The notes: generated by a model from the sequence alone, not told the origin. 64,000 bases of DNA from Sinomonas sp. ASV486 (GCF_030908215.1 NZ_JAVFJK010000004.1:158921-222920), one strand, 5' to 3'; shown: positions 34,008-42,792, numbered from the stretch's first letter. Program-made: numbers and translations.

Positions 34008-35411
34008 ATGACTAGCACTGCGAGCACCCCAGCAGAGCCCGGCTACCGGGTCCTGAACCCCGCCACGGGCGAGGTCGTCGAGACGTTCCCCACCGCCACG
34101 GACGCCGAGGTCGAAGCCGCCCTCGCCGCAGCCGAGAGCGCCTACCAGTCTTGGCGCGAAACCCCGATCGAAGACCGCGCCAAGGTCGTGTCCCGCATCG
34201 GCGAGCTCTTCACCGAGCGCGCCGACGAGCTGGCAGCGATCATCACCGAGGAGATGGGCAAGCCCCTCGGCCAGTCCAAGGGCGAGGCCGAGTTCTGCAC
34301 GGACATCTTCAAGTACTTCGCCGACGAGGGCCCGACCCTTGCCGCGGACCAGGAGATCAAGACCTTCTCCGGGGGCCGCGCCGTGGTGCAGAAGCTCCCG
34401 GTCGGCCCGCTCCTGGGCATCATGCCGTGGAACTACCCGTACTACCAGGTGGCCCGCTTCGCCGCGCCGAACCTCATGCTCGGCAACACGATCGTCCTCA
34501 AGCACGCCGAGTCGTGCCCGCGTTCGGCTCTGGCGATCCAGCAGATCATGGACGACGCCGGCGTCCCGGCGGGCGCGTACGTGAACGTGTTCGCGTCGCA
34601 CGCGCAGATCGCGGACATCATCGCCGATCCGCGCATCCAGGGCGTTTCCCTCACCGGATCCGAGCGCGCGGGCGCGATCATCGGCGAGCTCGCGGGCAAG
34701 AACCTCAAGAAGGCCGTCCTCGAGCTCGGCGGCTCGGACCCGTTCGTGGTCCTCGACTCGACCGACGTCAGGGGCCTCGCGGACACCGCATGGGACACGC
34801 GCATGGAGAACACGGGCCAGGCCTGCAACTCGAACAAGCGCATGATCGTCGCCGAGGACATCTTCGACGACTTCGTTGCCCAGCTGACTGCCCGCGCGCT
34901 GGCCCTCACCCCCGGCGACCCCGCCGCCGACGCCGCAGAGACGTATGGCCCGATGTCCTCGCGCGCCGCCGCCGTGGGCATCGCCGCGCAGGTGCAGGAC
35001 GCCGTCGACAAGGGCGCCACGCTCCACGCCGGGGGCGTGCTCTCCGACGGCGACGCCGCGTATTACGCCCCCGCGGTTCTCACTGGTGTGACCCCGGACA
35101 TGCGCGCGTACAGGGAGGAGCTGTTCGGTCCGGTCGCAGTGGTCTACAAGGTGGGCAGCGACGAGGAGGCCCTCACGCTTGCCAATGACACCCCGTACGG
35201 GCTCGGCGGCGCCGTCTTCTCCGCGGACACCGCCCGCGCCGAGAAGGTCGCCTCGCGCCTCGAGACCGGCATGGCCAACGTCAACACCCCGGCCGCCGAA
35301 GGCGCCGAGATGCCGTTCGGCGGCGTCAAGCGCTCGGGCTTCGGCCGCGAGCTCGGCCCGCTCGGCATGGACGAGTTCGTCAACAAGCGCCTCTACTACG
35401 TGGCCGGCTGA
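34008..35411 (+). CDS. NAD(P)-dependent succinate-semialdehyde dehydrogenase-type enzyme
   Basis: A 467-residue aldehyde dehydrogenase, closest by sequence feel to GabD-type succinate-semialdehyde dehydrogenases. Key parts are GIMPWNYPYYQVARFAAPNL, the general-base Glu in LELGGSDPFVV, the nucleophile Cys in NTGQACNSNKRMIV, and FGPVAVVYKVGSDEEALTLANDTPYGLGGAVF near the end. The ATG at 34008 follows CATGAT by six bases, so the transcript may be leaderless. The frame upstream to 33960 is not supported. No GABA aminotransferase gene is nearby, so the physiological aldehyde is uncertain. Confidence 0.88.
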   Translation: MTSTASTPAEPGYRVLNPATGEVVETFPTATDAEVEAALAAAESAYQSWRETPIEDRAKVVSRIGELFTERADELAAIITEEMGKPLGQSKGEAEFCTDIFKYFADEGPTLAADQEIKTFSGGRAVVQKLPVGPLLGIMPWNYPYYQVARFAAPNLMLGNTIVLKHAESCPRSALAIQQIMDDAGVPAGAYVNVFASHAQIADIIADPRIQGVSLTGSERAGAIIGELAGKNLKKAVLELGGSDPFVVLDSTDVRGLADTAWDTRMENTGQACNSNKRMIVAEDIFDDFVAQLTARALALTPGDPAADAAETYGPMSSRAAAVGIAAQVQDAVDKGATLHAGGVLSDGDAAYYAPAVLTGVTPDMRAYREELFGPVAVVYKVGSDEEALTLANDTPYGLGGAVFSADTARAEKVASRLETGMANVNTPAAEGAEMPFGGVKRSGFGRELGPLGMDEFVNKRLYYVAG

Positions 35412-35458
35412 GGGGTCTCGACCCCGCTCAACCCCCGCCGGCTGAGCGCAGCCGCAAT

Positions 35459-35599
35459 GAAGCACGACGGCGGCCCGGGCCACAGTAGTACCAAACGTGA
35501 ACCGGGCGCCGGGCTGGGGAGCCCGTGGGCAATCAACTCCGCGCTCGGGCGGCCGGCACCTCGGTGGCCTCCAGGGCCCGGGCCCCCCCGTCGTGCTTC
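35459..35599. repeat. Long-range inverted repeat in the 35.4-35.7 kb intergenic region
   Basis: A left arm (35459-35481, starting GAAGCACGACGG and ending GCCCGGGCC) and a right arm (35575-35599, its near-complement ending CCGTCGTGCTTC) flank about 93 bp. The two arms differ only in the short middle. The enclosed sequence has no gene. The whole 300-bp space between the aldehyde dehydrogenase and lipoprotein genes shows nothing else. The arms carry the GCACGACGGCGG core of the hairpin family at 23098 and 43660. Confidence 0.7.
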
Positions 35600-35719
35600 G
35601 CCGTTGGGAAGTAGGTGGCTGTCGAGTCTTTCCTCAATCGTCGAACAGTCCGGGTCCTTTCCGGCTCCGAACTCCCATGGAAGGGCGGACCACGCGGTCG
35701 CCCCGGGAGGGAGCTGTCA

Positions 35720-36319
35720 ATGCGTTCGACGAGGTGGGCGGCGCTGGTCGCCGCCGGAACACTCATGCTCAGCGGCTGCGCGGAAGGTGGGAACGCAGCG
35801 GCTCGTGACACGAGCCCGCAGTCGCCGGTGGGCGCAGGAGCAACTGCCCGAGTCACGGGAGCTGCTGGAGCCCCGGAAGAGGGCGCGGGGCCTTCGCCCG
35901 CCGCGAAGATGGTCTGCGATCCCGAGATCAGGGAGCGCATCGCCCAGATCCTCGCCCTTCCAGACCCGCCGCAGCCTGGATCGACCTGGTCCCAAGGGCT
36001 CTTCTCGTGCCTCTACCGGCTCCCCACAGGAACACTGACCCTCTCGGTCCAGGAATCCTCCAGTCCCGCGGCCGCGCGGATCAACTTCGAGTCGGTGAAG
36101 GAGCGTCGCGGCCCGATGAAGGACATCGAAGGGCTTGCGAACCTCGGCTTTCCCGCCGCGCAGTCCTCGACAGGAACCGTGGCGTTCCTCAAGGACTCGT
36201 TCACCCTCACGGCCGACGCCACGGGCCTTTCCGAACCCGTCGGGCCGCATGGAATCACGCGGACCGCTCTGGCCTACCAGGTGGCGACGGACGTCCTCGC
36301 CTGCTGGTCCGACGGATAG
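35720..36319 (+). CDS. Hypothetical lipoprotein
   Basis: A 199-residue exported lipoprotein of unknown function. The signal peptide MRSTRWAALVAAGTLMLSGC ends in the lipobox. An Ala/Gly/Pro linker of about 45 residues follows, then a globular part with two cysteines (MVCDPEIRERIAQIL and GLFSCLYRLP) and a third near the C-terminus (VLACWSDG). GGGAG lies about 11 bases before the ATG at 35720; the upstream frame to 35615 is unlikely because it would precede the signal peptide. Confidence 0.75.
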   Translation: MRSTRWAALVAAGTLMLSGCAEGGNAAARDTSPQSPVGAGATARVTGAAGAPEEGAGPSPAAKMVCDPEIRERIAQILALPDPPQPGSTWSQGLFSCLYRLPTGTLTLSVQESSSPAAARINFESVKERRGPMKDIEGLANLGFPAAQSSTGTVAFLKDSFTLTADATGLSEPVGPHGITRTALAYQVATDVLACWSDG

Positions 36320-36453
36320 GGCCACGCCCTGCCCAGGCCGGGGTGACCAATCCGCGAACCGGTCCCGCACCGAAAGACCTGTGTCAGAGTCCTCCACGGG
36401 TTTCGCTTCACGGGAACTCCCGGGACATCAGGCTCCACCAAGAGGAAGCCACC

Positions 36454-37230
36454 ATGATGAAGAAGTCAGCATTTCTGTTCGCCCCGGCACTAGCCCTCGG
36501 CGCCTTGGCCCTGTCCGGCGTCCCGGCACAGGCGGCGGATAACTGGACGTATCAGGCCAATCTCGCTTCGATCAACGGTTCCAACGCCTCCGGCACCGTG
36601 ATGATCACGGTCAACGGCGACCAGGCAACCGTCACCGAGAAGGTCTCGGGCCTCGCCGCGTCCTTCAACGGGAAGCCCTACCCGCATGTGCAGCACATCC
36701 ATATCGGGGCGAAGGGCCAGTGCCCGGGTCCCTCAGCGGACACGAACGGGGACGGAGTCGTCAGCACCACCGAAGGCGCCCCCTTCTACGGTGGGATCGG
36801 CGCGACGCTTTCCACGAGCGGTGACACGAGTCCCGCCGCCGGCACCGACCTGGCTGTCGCGGGCATGGGCTCGAGCTACACCTACCAGCGCACCATCACC
36901 CTCGACGCCAAGACCTCGGATTCGCTCAAGGCCGGCACGGCCGTGGTCGTGGTGCACGGGCTGGACCCGGCGACACTCTCCGCCGCCGCACAGAAGGAGC
37001 CGAGCGACCTCGTTCCCTCACTCCCCCTGGCTGCCACCTCTCCTGCCCTGTGCGGGACGCTGACTGCCATGCCTGCTGGGGCCCCGGGAACCGGGATCAG
37101 CGAGCCGACCGGTACCGTCGAACCCACCGTGGGTCTTCTCGCGGCTGGCGGCGGGCTCATGCTGGGCGCCGGTGCCGCGTTTGCTCTCAGGCGCCGACTC
37201 GCCCCGGCCAAGGCAACTCAGAGGATCTGA
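36454..37230 (+). CDS. Surface-anchored CHRD-like protein
   Basis: A 258-residue secreted protein. The signal peptide ends near PAQAA. The domain has YPHVQHIHIGAKGQC (His-rich strand typical of CHRD/SOD-like folds), an EF-hand-like loop DTNGDGVVSTTE, and AGTAVVVVHGLDPATLS. The C-terminus is a hydrophobic segment plus RRRL tail (VGLLAAGGGLMLGAGAAFALRRRL), the shape of a sortase substrate. The expected LPxTG is absent; EPTGTVEPT precedes the segment instead. A sortase gene follows with a one-base overlap (TGATG), and a cupredoxin gene after it. Confidence 0.8.
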   Translation: MMKKSAFLFAPALALGALALSGVPAQAADNWTYQANLASINGSNASGTVMITVNGDQATVTEKVSGLAASFNGKPYPHVQHIHIGAKGQCPGPSADTNGDGVVSTTEGAPFYGGIGATLSTSGDTSPAAGTDLAVAGMGSSYTYQRTITLDAKTSDSLKAGTAVVVVHGLDPATLSAAAQKEPSDLVPSLPLAATSPALCGTLTAMPAGAPGTGISEPTGTVEPTVGLLAAGGGLMLGAGAAFALRRRLAPAKATQRI

Positions 37231-37958
37231 TGCGCTTCGGCATCGGCCGTAGCCGTGGACGCCTTGCGGCGTCCGCGGCGGCGGTCATCCTGATGGCGGC
37301 CGGGACGGCAACCGCCGCCGCTGGGCTCGGGGCGGTCCACGCACCGTGGGACGAAGCTACGGCCACCCCGACGACGTCGGCGATAGCCGCGCCCGCACCG
37401 TCGACGTCGGTTGCTGTTCCGGACCCAGCGTCGCCCCCAACGCCGAGCGCCGCGGTTCCCGCACCGCCGTCAGCCGCGACGGGTCCCGTACTTGCTTCCT
37501 CCGTGCCCGGGCGCCTCCAGGTGCCCGCGGTCGGGATCGACACGCCGCTCATGCAGCTCGGGAAGCAGCCGGACGGCGAAGTCCAAGTCCCACCGGGCGA
37601 GCCCGGATCGCCGGCAGGCTGGTACACCGGTTCCACAACGCCCGGGCAGACCGGCTCCGCCGTCATCCTGGGCCACGTCAACGCGATTGGAACCCCGATC
37701 GGCGTCTTCTACCGCCTCCACGAACTCACCCCCGGCGAGCAGGCAACCGTGGTCCGCGCCGACGGGACGGCTGCAGTCTTCGCCGTCGACCACGTGGACG
37801 TCTACCACAAGGCGTCCTTCCCCACCGTTGAGGTGTACCGGAACGCCGATCGTCCCGAACTCCGCCTGATCACGTGCGGCGGCTACGACCCCGCCTCAGG
37901 CCAGTTTCTGGACAACACGGTTGTCTACGCGCATCTCGTCGCGACGCATCCGTCGTAA
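37230..37958 (+). CDS. Class F-like sortase
   Basis: A 242-residue sortase with an N-terminal membrane segment and a Pro/Ala/Thr-rich linker of about 45 residues. The catalytic domain starts VPGRLQVPAVGIDTPLMQLG. The catalytic His is in SAVILGHVN, the Cys in LRLITCGGYD, and an Arg lies nearby in RPELRL; the closing motif is NTVVYAHLV. The layout resembles actinobacterial class F enzymes. It overlaps the upstream CHRD-like gene by one base, so that protein is the likely client. Confidence 0.88.
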   Translation: MRFGIGRSRGRLAASAAAVILMAAGTATAAAGLGAVHAPWDEATATPTTSAIAAPAPSTSVAVPDPASPPTPSAAVPAPPSAATGPVLASSVPGRLQVPAVGIDTPLMQLGKQPDGEVQVPPGEPGSPAGWYTGSTTPGQTGSAVILGHVNAIGTPIGVFYRLHELTPGEQATVVRADGTAAVFAVDHVDVYHKASFPTVEVYRNADRPELRLITCGGYDPASGQFLDNTVVYAHLVATHPS

Positions 37959-37984
37959 GAGCCCTCTGACCGAAAGGACCAGCC

Positions 37985-38362
37985 GTGGCACGCCCGAAGA
38001 CATTCCAGACCCTGCTCCTGGCGAGTGGTCTCATCCTCACCGTGGGTGCGTGCTCGCCGCCGGCGGGACCCACGCCCTCCCCGTCCTCGACGATGACCAT
38101 GGACATGGGGTCGAGCTCACAAGCGACGATCCACGTGAAGGACTTCGCTTTCACAGGAGCCAACTCTGCCGCCGCCGGCACGCGCATCAGCGTGATGAAC
38201 ATGGACGGCGAGGCCCATTCCGTCACGGCAGACGATGGCTCTTTCGATGTCACCGTCCAGCCCGGAAAGACCCTCGACTTCACGGTCCCCGCAAAACCTG
38301 GCACCTATGCCTACCACTGCAAGTTCCACGCGGACATGCATGGAACGCTCACGGTCCGGTGA
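37985..38362 (+). CDS. Cupredoxin-domain lipoprotein
   Basis: A 125-residue exported blue-copper-type protein. The signal peptide ends at the lipobox VGAC. A Met-rich spacer (TMTMDMGSS) follows, then a plastocyanin-like fold. The copper ligands are visible as His in GEAHSV and the C-H-M set in YAYHCKFHADMHG. It probably carries electrons or copper at the membrane. GAAAGGA precedes the GTG start by about seven bases. It lies 26 bp after the sortase gene and likely belongs to the same operon. Confidence 0.88.
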   Translation: MARPKTFQTLLLASGLILTVGACSPPAGPTPSPSSTMTMDMGSSSQATIHVKDFAFTGANSAAAGTRISVMNMDGEAHSVTADDGSFDVTVQPGKTLDFTVPAKPGTYAYHCKFHADMHGTLTVR

Positions 38363-38387
38363 CGCGGAGACGGCCAGCGCCCCCGCG

Positions 38388-39023
38388 TCAGCCGGCCAAG
38401 GCACGGCAGGCTGCAATGCCCTCGCGAGCCCACTCGGCTTGCTCCGGGGTTCCGACGCGGGAGGCCCACTGCTCGGCGAGCTGGAATTCGACGAGCGCCC
38501 GGTGCGGCTCTCCGGCGTCGAGGAACATCCAGCCGAGGTTGCCGTGGAGCGAAACGCACCACCGTTGCGCGCGCGGGCTGTGGGCCTCCCGCGCATACTC
38601 GATCCCCGCGCGGGCCCAGGACTCGGCATGGTCCGAGTCGGCAATGGCGAGCATGTGGAAGGCATCCGCTGCGAGGAACTCGTCTCCGAGGTGCTCGCCG
38701 AGCTCGGCGGCCTGCTCGAACAGCGGAACAGCCATCGCGGCGTGCCCGGAGGAGTTGAGGACACGGCCCCGCTCGAGCAGCACGCGCACCGAGATGGTGG
38801 GGTCCTCCTCGCAATCGATGCCGTCGAGGAGCGCGTCAGCTTCCTCATAGCGTCCTTGGAGCCCGATCGCGCGGCCGAGTTGGGTGGTGAGCTCGCCGCG
38901 CTCGGCGTCGTCGAACGGGCGGCCGCCAAGGGCACCGTCCTCGAGTGCGCGCCGGAAGGCAGCTTCGGAGGCTGAGGGATCGGAGAAGTTCCAGAGGGCA
39001 TCAAGGGTGGACTGGTCGAGCAT
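38388..39023 (-). CDS. Tetratricopeptide-repeat protein
   Basis: A 211-residue all-helical protein of TPR type. Repeating pairs such as LGRAIGLQGRYEEADALLDGI, LLERGRVLNSSGHAAMAVPLFEQAAELGEHLGDEF and HGNLGWMFLDAGEPHRALVEFQLAEQWA are visible. TPR proteins hold other proteins together; the partner is unknown. AAGGAGG lies before the ATG at 39023, which I prefer over the frame start at 39062. It is convergent with the cupredoxin gene. Confidence 0.82.
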   Translation of the reverse strand: MLDQSTLDALWNFSDPSASEAAFRRALEDGALGGRPFDDAERGELTTQLGRAIGLQGRYEEADALLDGIDCEEDPTISVRVLLERGRVLNSSGHAAMAVPLFEQAAELGEHLGDEFLAADAFHMLAIADSDHAESWARAGIEYAREAHSPRAQRWCVSLHGNLGWMFLDAGEPHRALVEFQLAEQWASRVGTPEQAEWAREGIAACRALAG

Positions 39024-39076
39024 CGGGCCTCCTTGGGCAGGGCGGTCGCGGCGTCGTTGCACCCACCCTAACCCGC

Positions 39077-39472
39077 TCAGCGCGCCAGCCGGCTCCAGCC
39101 GAGCGCCTCGCGTTGCGTGCGGGGAAGGCCGGCCACGACGAGGTCATACGAGTCCTCGACCAGATCGCGCACGTCGTGGTCCGTCAGTCCCCCGTCGAGG
39201 CGCACGTCGCTCCAGTGCCGCTTGTTCATGTGCCACGCCCCCGTGATCTCCCGATGCGCGGCCCGCAGCTGCACGGCGAGCACGGGATCGCACTTGAGCG
39301 CCACGCTCAGCGGTGTGGCGTCGAGGTTCGAGAGGGCAAACATCTTCCCCGGCCGGTCCTCACCGCCGGAGGGCGCACGGACCTTGAAAACGGAGGCCTC
39401 CGGGCCGAAGGGGAAATCCTCGTAGGCGCCCGGAAACCGGAGGCACAGCGTTCGCAGTTCGGCTGAATCCAT
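39077..39472 (-). CDS. MmcQ/YjbR family DNA-binding-fold protein
   Basis: A 131-residue YjbR-family protein, recognised by RTLCLRFPGAYEDFPFGPEASVFKV, FALSNLDATPLSVALKCDP, and the C-terminal WSDVRLDGGLTDHDVRDLVEDSYDLVVAGL. The family has a DNA-binding-like cyclic fold and no assigned biochemical role. It lies 13 bp after the CoA-binding gene and is probably co-transcribed. Confidence 0.85.
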   Translation of the reverse strand: MDSAELRTLCLRFPGAYEDFPFGPEASVFKVRAPSGGEDRPGKMFALSNLDATPLSVALKCDPVLAVQLRAAHREITGAWHMNKRHWSDVRLDGGLTDHDVRDLVEDSYDLVVAGLPRTQREALGWSRLAR

Positions 39473-39485
39473 GGGGTGGCGTCCC

Positions 39486-39920
39486 TCAGGCGCGTTTCCG
39501 GTTCCGCCGCCAGAGCTCCTGGTCGGGGCACGCGTTCATGACGACGTCGAGCCGGGCCGCCTCAGCGCGCTCCGCGGCGGCATCGTCGATCACACCGAGC
39601 TGCAGCCATAACGCCTTCGCGCCCACAGCGATGGCCTGGTCCACGACGTCCCCCACGCGATGGGAATTCACGAAGCAGTCCACGACGTCGATCGGGTGCA
39701 GTTCCGCGGGGATGTCCGCGAGGGCCGCATAGCCCTTCTCACCGTGCACATCCTCGCCACGGAGATTCACGGGGATGATGCGGTTGCCCATGACGTCCCG
39801 TACGGTGAGGGCCACGGAATGCGCGGCGCGCCATTCGTTCCTGGTGAGGCCCACGATCGCCCAGGTTCCTGGGGTCTCCATCAGGCGGTCAATGACAGCC
39901 GGATCGTTCACATGCCGCAT
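39486..39920 (-). CDS. CoA-binding (YccU-like) protein, second paralogue
   Basis: A 144-residue Rossmann protein of the same family as the one following metY. It has TPGTWAIVGLTRNEWRAAHSVALTVRDVMGNRIIPVNLRGEDVHGEKGYAALADIPAE and AVGAKALWLQLGVIDDAAAERAEAARLDVVMNACPDQEL. It lacks any sulfur-gene context here. TAGCAT lies six bases before the ATG, a leaderless-type promoter. A separate role from the metY-linked paralogue is likely but not defined. Confidence 0.84.
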   Translation of the reverse strand: MRHVNDPAVIDRLMETPGTWAIVGLTRNEWRAAHSVALTVRDVMGNRIIPVNLRGEDVHGEKGYAALADIPAELHPIDVVDCFVNSHRVGDVVDQAIAVGAKALWLQLGVIDDAAAERAEAARLDVVMNACPDQELWRRNRKRA

Positions 39921-39963
39921 GGGGTCATGCTATCCCCGGAGCCTGAAGGGGCGCAGGGAAGGG

Positions 39964-40572
39964 TCAGTGGTTGCCGCCCGGCCCGCTCGCGCCCTGGCCG
40001 CCGGAGTCCGAACGCCCAGGAGTGCGTCCGCCCTGCGTGTTCTGGTTCTGGTTTGACTGACCCTGATTGGCGTCGCCCTGGCTGTTCTGTCCCTGGCTGT
40101 TCTTGCCCTCGGAGGCCGAGTCCTGCGCGTGCTGGTCCCCCTTGGCGTCAGAGGCTTTGTCCTTCGCCGGCGCCGCCGGGATACTGGCCGGGTCGACGGC
40201 CGACGCCGTTCCCTCCGGCGCCGGGGCCTGCGTATGGACGCTCTCGGCCGGGGTGAGATCTGACCAGTCCTGGGCCTGCCAGGGCCATGTCTGCCCGGTC
40301 ACTGCTGCGACTCCGCTGGCGCCGAGTCCCATTCCCGCCGCGACCAGCACACCGATCACGGCGCCCCGGTGACGCTTGATCCATCGTGGGTGCCCCACCC
40401 CGGTGGCCTTGAGTGCCGAGGCCGCCATGAAGCGCGCCAGAGGGCCCGAGGGCTCGGGTGCCGGTGCCGCGCCGAGCGCCGCGATCCGTTCGAGCACGTG
40501 CGAGAGTGCGACGTCGTGCTCGAGGCCTTCCTCTGCGAGCAGAGCTCGCAACGCGGTCCTGTTCATGGTCAT
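39964..40572 (-). CDS. Membrane protein coupled to ECF sigma factor (putative anti-sigma)
   Basis: A 202-residue single-pass membrane protein. About 100 cytosolic residues come first, then the helix GAVIGVLVAAGMGLGASGVAAV, then an extracytoplasmic tail. The tail ends in a Gln/Asn/Gly/Ser-rich stretch of some 45 residues (SQGQNSQGDANQGQSNQNQN). I see no zinc-binding HxxxCxxC motif. The ATG at 40572 overlaps the sigma gene's TGA as ATGA, so the pair is made together. The topology and coupling point to an anti-sigma role; the sequence does not prove it. Confidence 0.65.
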   Translation of the reverse strand: MTMNRTALRALLAEEGLEHDVALSHVLERIAALGAAPAPEPSGPLARFMAASALKATGVGHPRWIKRHRGAVIGVLVAAGMGLGASGVAAVTGQTWPWQAQDWSDLTPAESVHTQAPAPEGTASAVDPASIPAAPAKDKASDAKGDQHAQDSASEGKNSQGQNSQGDANQGQSNQNQNTQGGRTPGRSDSGGQGASGPGGNH

Positions 40573-41147
40573 TGGACCCACTCTTCCTCGGACACATGCT
40601 CCCGCAGGGCAAGGAGCGCCCTGCGCTGGAGCTGTTTGACCGCCCCCGGCGACTTGCCGAGGACGGTGGCGACCTCATCGATGGTCAGCTCCGCGACAAT
40701 CCGGAGCGTGAGCACCTCTCTCTGATCTCCCTTGAGCTTGCCGATCAGGATCTCTGCATCGGTCTGGCCCGTGGCCACGAGCGCGTCGTGCTCCGCGGAG
40801 TTAGTCTGACGGGTATCCGTCAAGGGGTCGTAGTCGACGATCCGTGGCCTGCGCTCGTTGCGCCTGTAATGGTCGACGACGCGGGCGTGCGCCACCGAGA
40901 ACAGGAACGTCTTGAGGCCGGCCACGCCGCCCTCAATCGATCCGAGCCGCGATAGGACCGTCACGAAGACGTCCTGGGTCAGAGCCTCCGGATCATCCAC
41001 GCCCCGTGCCGACATGTAGCCGATCACCGCGGGAGCCAGCGAACGGTACACGAGCGTGAACAGCTCATGCTCCGTCATGGCGCCCGGCGCGAGGTCGGCG
41101 TCGATGATCGGTTCGAGCACGGGGCTTCCCTGACTTCCTGCGGGCAC
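40569..41147 (-). CDS. ECF-type RNA polymerase sigma factor
   Basis: A 192-residue extracytoplasmic-function sigma factor. Region 2 is DDPEALTQDVFVTVLSRLGSIEGGVAGLKTFLFSVAHARVVDHYRRNERR. Region 4 is DQREVLTLRIVAELTIDEVATVLGKSPGAVKQLQRRALLALREHV. An acidic ~55-residue linker joins them. The GTG start at 41147 has TAGACT nine bases upstream. A 10-bp hairpin (41162-41188) overlaps the region just before that -10. Its own promoter could be recognised by itself, but no second matching promoter was found. Confidence 0.88.
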   Translation of the reverse strand: MPAGSQGSPVLEPIIDADLAPGAMTEHELFTLVYRSLAPAVIGYMSARGVDDPEALTQDVFVTVLSRLGSIEGGVAGLKTFLFSVAHARVVDHYRRNERRPRIVDYDPLTDTRQTNSAEHDALVATGQTDAEILIGKLKGDQREVLTLRIVAELTIDEVATVLGKSPGAVKQLQRRALLALREHVSEEEWVQ

Positions 41148-41161
41148 AATCTGCCCAGTCT

Positions 41162-41188
41162 AGCCGTCCGCCAGCTGCGCGGACGGCT
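41162..41188. promoter_or_regulatory. Inverted repeat in the ECF sigma gene promoter region
   Basis: AGCCGTCCGC and GCGGACGGCT form a 10-bp stem with a 7-nt loop. The left arm overlaps the TAGACT -10 by one base. It may be a protein-binding site or a second terminator after purA. Confidence 0.5.
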
Positions 41189-41207
41189 CTGTCTGGGGCA
41201 GAGAAGA

Positions 41208-41249
41208 AGCCGGGCTGGAACATGATGGGGGACAGATTCCAGCCCGGCT
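41208..41249 (-). terminator. purA terminator
   Basis: AGCCGGGCTGGAA and its exact complement form a 13-bp stem with a 16-nt loop, 86 bp after the purA stop. On the minus strand the hairpin is followed by CTTCTTCTC, a T-rich run. Confidence 0.78.
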
Positions 41250-41334
41250 TGCACTCACGTAATCGCTCCGGAACCCGGAAAGGTTACGCGGTGACGGAAT
41301 TTCTTGTGCGGGTTCCGACTCCGCTCCATCACCG

Positions 41335-42621
41335 TCAGTCGATGAGGTCGCGGACCACGATGGTCTGCTCGCGATCGGGGCCTACCCCGATCGCGGAGAA
41401 CCGCGTGCCAGAGAGCTTCTCGAGCGCGAGAACGTAGTCCCGGGCATTGGCCGGCAGTTCGTCGAGGTTCGTGGCGCCCGAGATGTCCTCGGTCCAGCCG
41501 TCGAAGTACTCGAAGATCGGCTTGGCGTGGTGGAACTCGGTCTGGGTCATGGGCATCTCGTCGTGCCGCACGCCGTCGACGTCGTACGCGACGCACACCG
41601 GGATCTTCTCGATGCCGGTGAGCACGTCGAGCTTGGTGAGGAAGTAGTCCGTGAAGCCGTTGACGCGCGAGGCGTGGCGGGCGAGGACGGAGTCGTACCA
41701 GCCACAGCGGCGCGGACGTCCCGTGTTGACGCCGAACTCGCCGCCGGTCTTCTGCAGGTACTCGCCCATCTCGTCGAACAGTTCGGTGGGGAACGGTCCG
41801 GCGCCGACCCGGGTCGTGTACGCCTTGATGATGCCGATCGCGCGCGAGATGCGGGTGGGCCCGACCCCGGAGCCCACGGAGGAACCGCCCGCCGTCGGGT
41901 TCGAGGACGTCACGAACGGGTACGTGCCGTGGTCCACGTCGAGGAACGTCGCCTGGCCGCCCTCCATGAGGACCACCTTGCCGTCGTCGAGCGCCTTGTT
42001 GAGCTCGTAGGTCGAGTCGATCATGAGCGGCCGCAGGCGGTCCGCGAAACCGAGGAAGTAGTCCACGGTCTCATCGACGCTCACGGCACGGCGGTTGTAC
42101 ACCTTGACGAGGAGCTCGTTCTTCTGGTGCAGCGAACCCTCGACCTTCTGGCGCAGGATCGACTCGTCGAACACGTCCTGGACACGGATGCCGAGCCGCG
42201 CGACCTTGTCCATGTAGGCGGGGCCGATCCCACGGCCGGTGGTGCCGATGGCCCGCTTGCCGAGGAAGCGCTCGGTGACCTTGTCGAGCGTCTGGTGGTA
42301 CGGGGCCACGAGGTGCGCGTTGGCGGAGACGCGCAGTCGTGACGCGTCGCCCCCACGGGCCTCGAGCCCGTCGATCTCCTCGAAGAGCGCCTCGAGGTTC
42401 ACCACGCAGCCGTTGCCGATGATCGGGATCGCGTTGGGGCTCAGGATGCCGGCAGGAAGGAGCTTGAGCTCGTACTTCTGGCCGCCCACGACGACGGTGT
42501 GCCCGGCGTTGTTGCCGCCGTTGGGCTTGACCACGTAGTCCACCCGATGTCCGAGCAGATCCGTCGCCTTGCCCTTGCCTTCATCGCCCCACTGGGCTCC
42601 GACGATCACGATTGCTGGCAT
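41335..42621 (-). CDS. purA: Adenylosuccinate synthetase
   Basis: A 428-residue GTP-dependent enzyme joining IMP and aspartate, the first step from IMP to AMP. It shows the diagnostic [17 protein letters not shown] at residues 8-24, [27 protein letters not shown], and [18 protein letters not shown]. Length and order are normal. I take the ATG at 42621 because GGGGAGGAAT precedes it and the family starts with [15 protein letters not shown]. The ORF continuing to 42726 is upstream read-through. Confidence 0.97.
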   Translation of the reverse strand: MPAIVIVGAQWGDEGKGKATDLLGHRVDYVVKPNGGNNAGHTVVVGGQKYELKLLPAGILSPNAIPIIGNGCVVNLEALFEEIDGLEARGGDASRLRVSANAHLVAPYHQTLDKVTERFLGKRAIGTTGRGIGPAYMDKVARLGIRVQDVFDESILRQKVEGSLHQKNELLVKVYNRRAVSVDETVDYFLGFADRLRPLMIDSTYELNKALDDGKVVLMEGGQATFLDVDHGTYPFVTSSNPTAGGSSVGSGVGPTRISRAIGIIKAYTTRVGAGPFPTELFDEMGEYLQKTGGEFGVNTGRPRRCGWYDSVLARHASRVNGFTDYFLTKLDVLTGIEKIPVCVAYDVDGVRHDEMPMTQTEFHHAKPIFEYFDGWTEDISGATNLDELPANARDYVLALEKLSGTRFSAIGVGPDREQTIVVRDLID

Positions 42622-42792
42622 GGATGGATTCCTCCCCGAAACCGCCCGCGGCCCGGCTGGCCGTTGGCCTACATGCACAGGCCCCGGGACTCGCTTGGAA
42701 AGCAAGGCAGCCGGGGCTCTTGCCACCCAAGTCTACCCAAGGGCCGCGTAAGACGCCGAAGATGGGGCAATAGACCCACCGGGAGGTCACAC

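Noticed and set aside
41335-42621. Riboswitch or tRNA in the purA-ECF sigma spacer
   Set aside because: Only two simple hairpins are present; no cloverleaf or known aptamer motif could be found.
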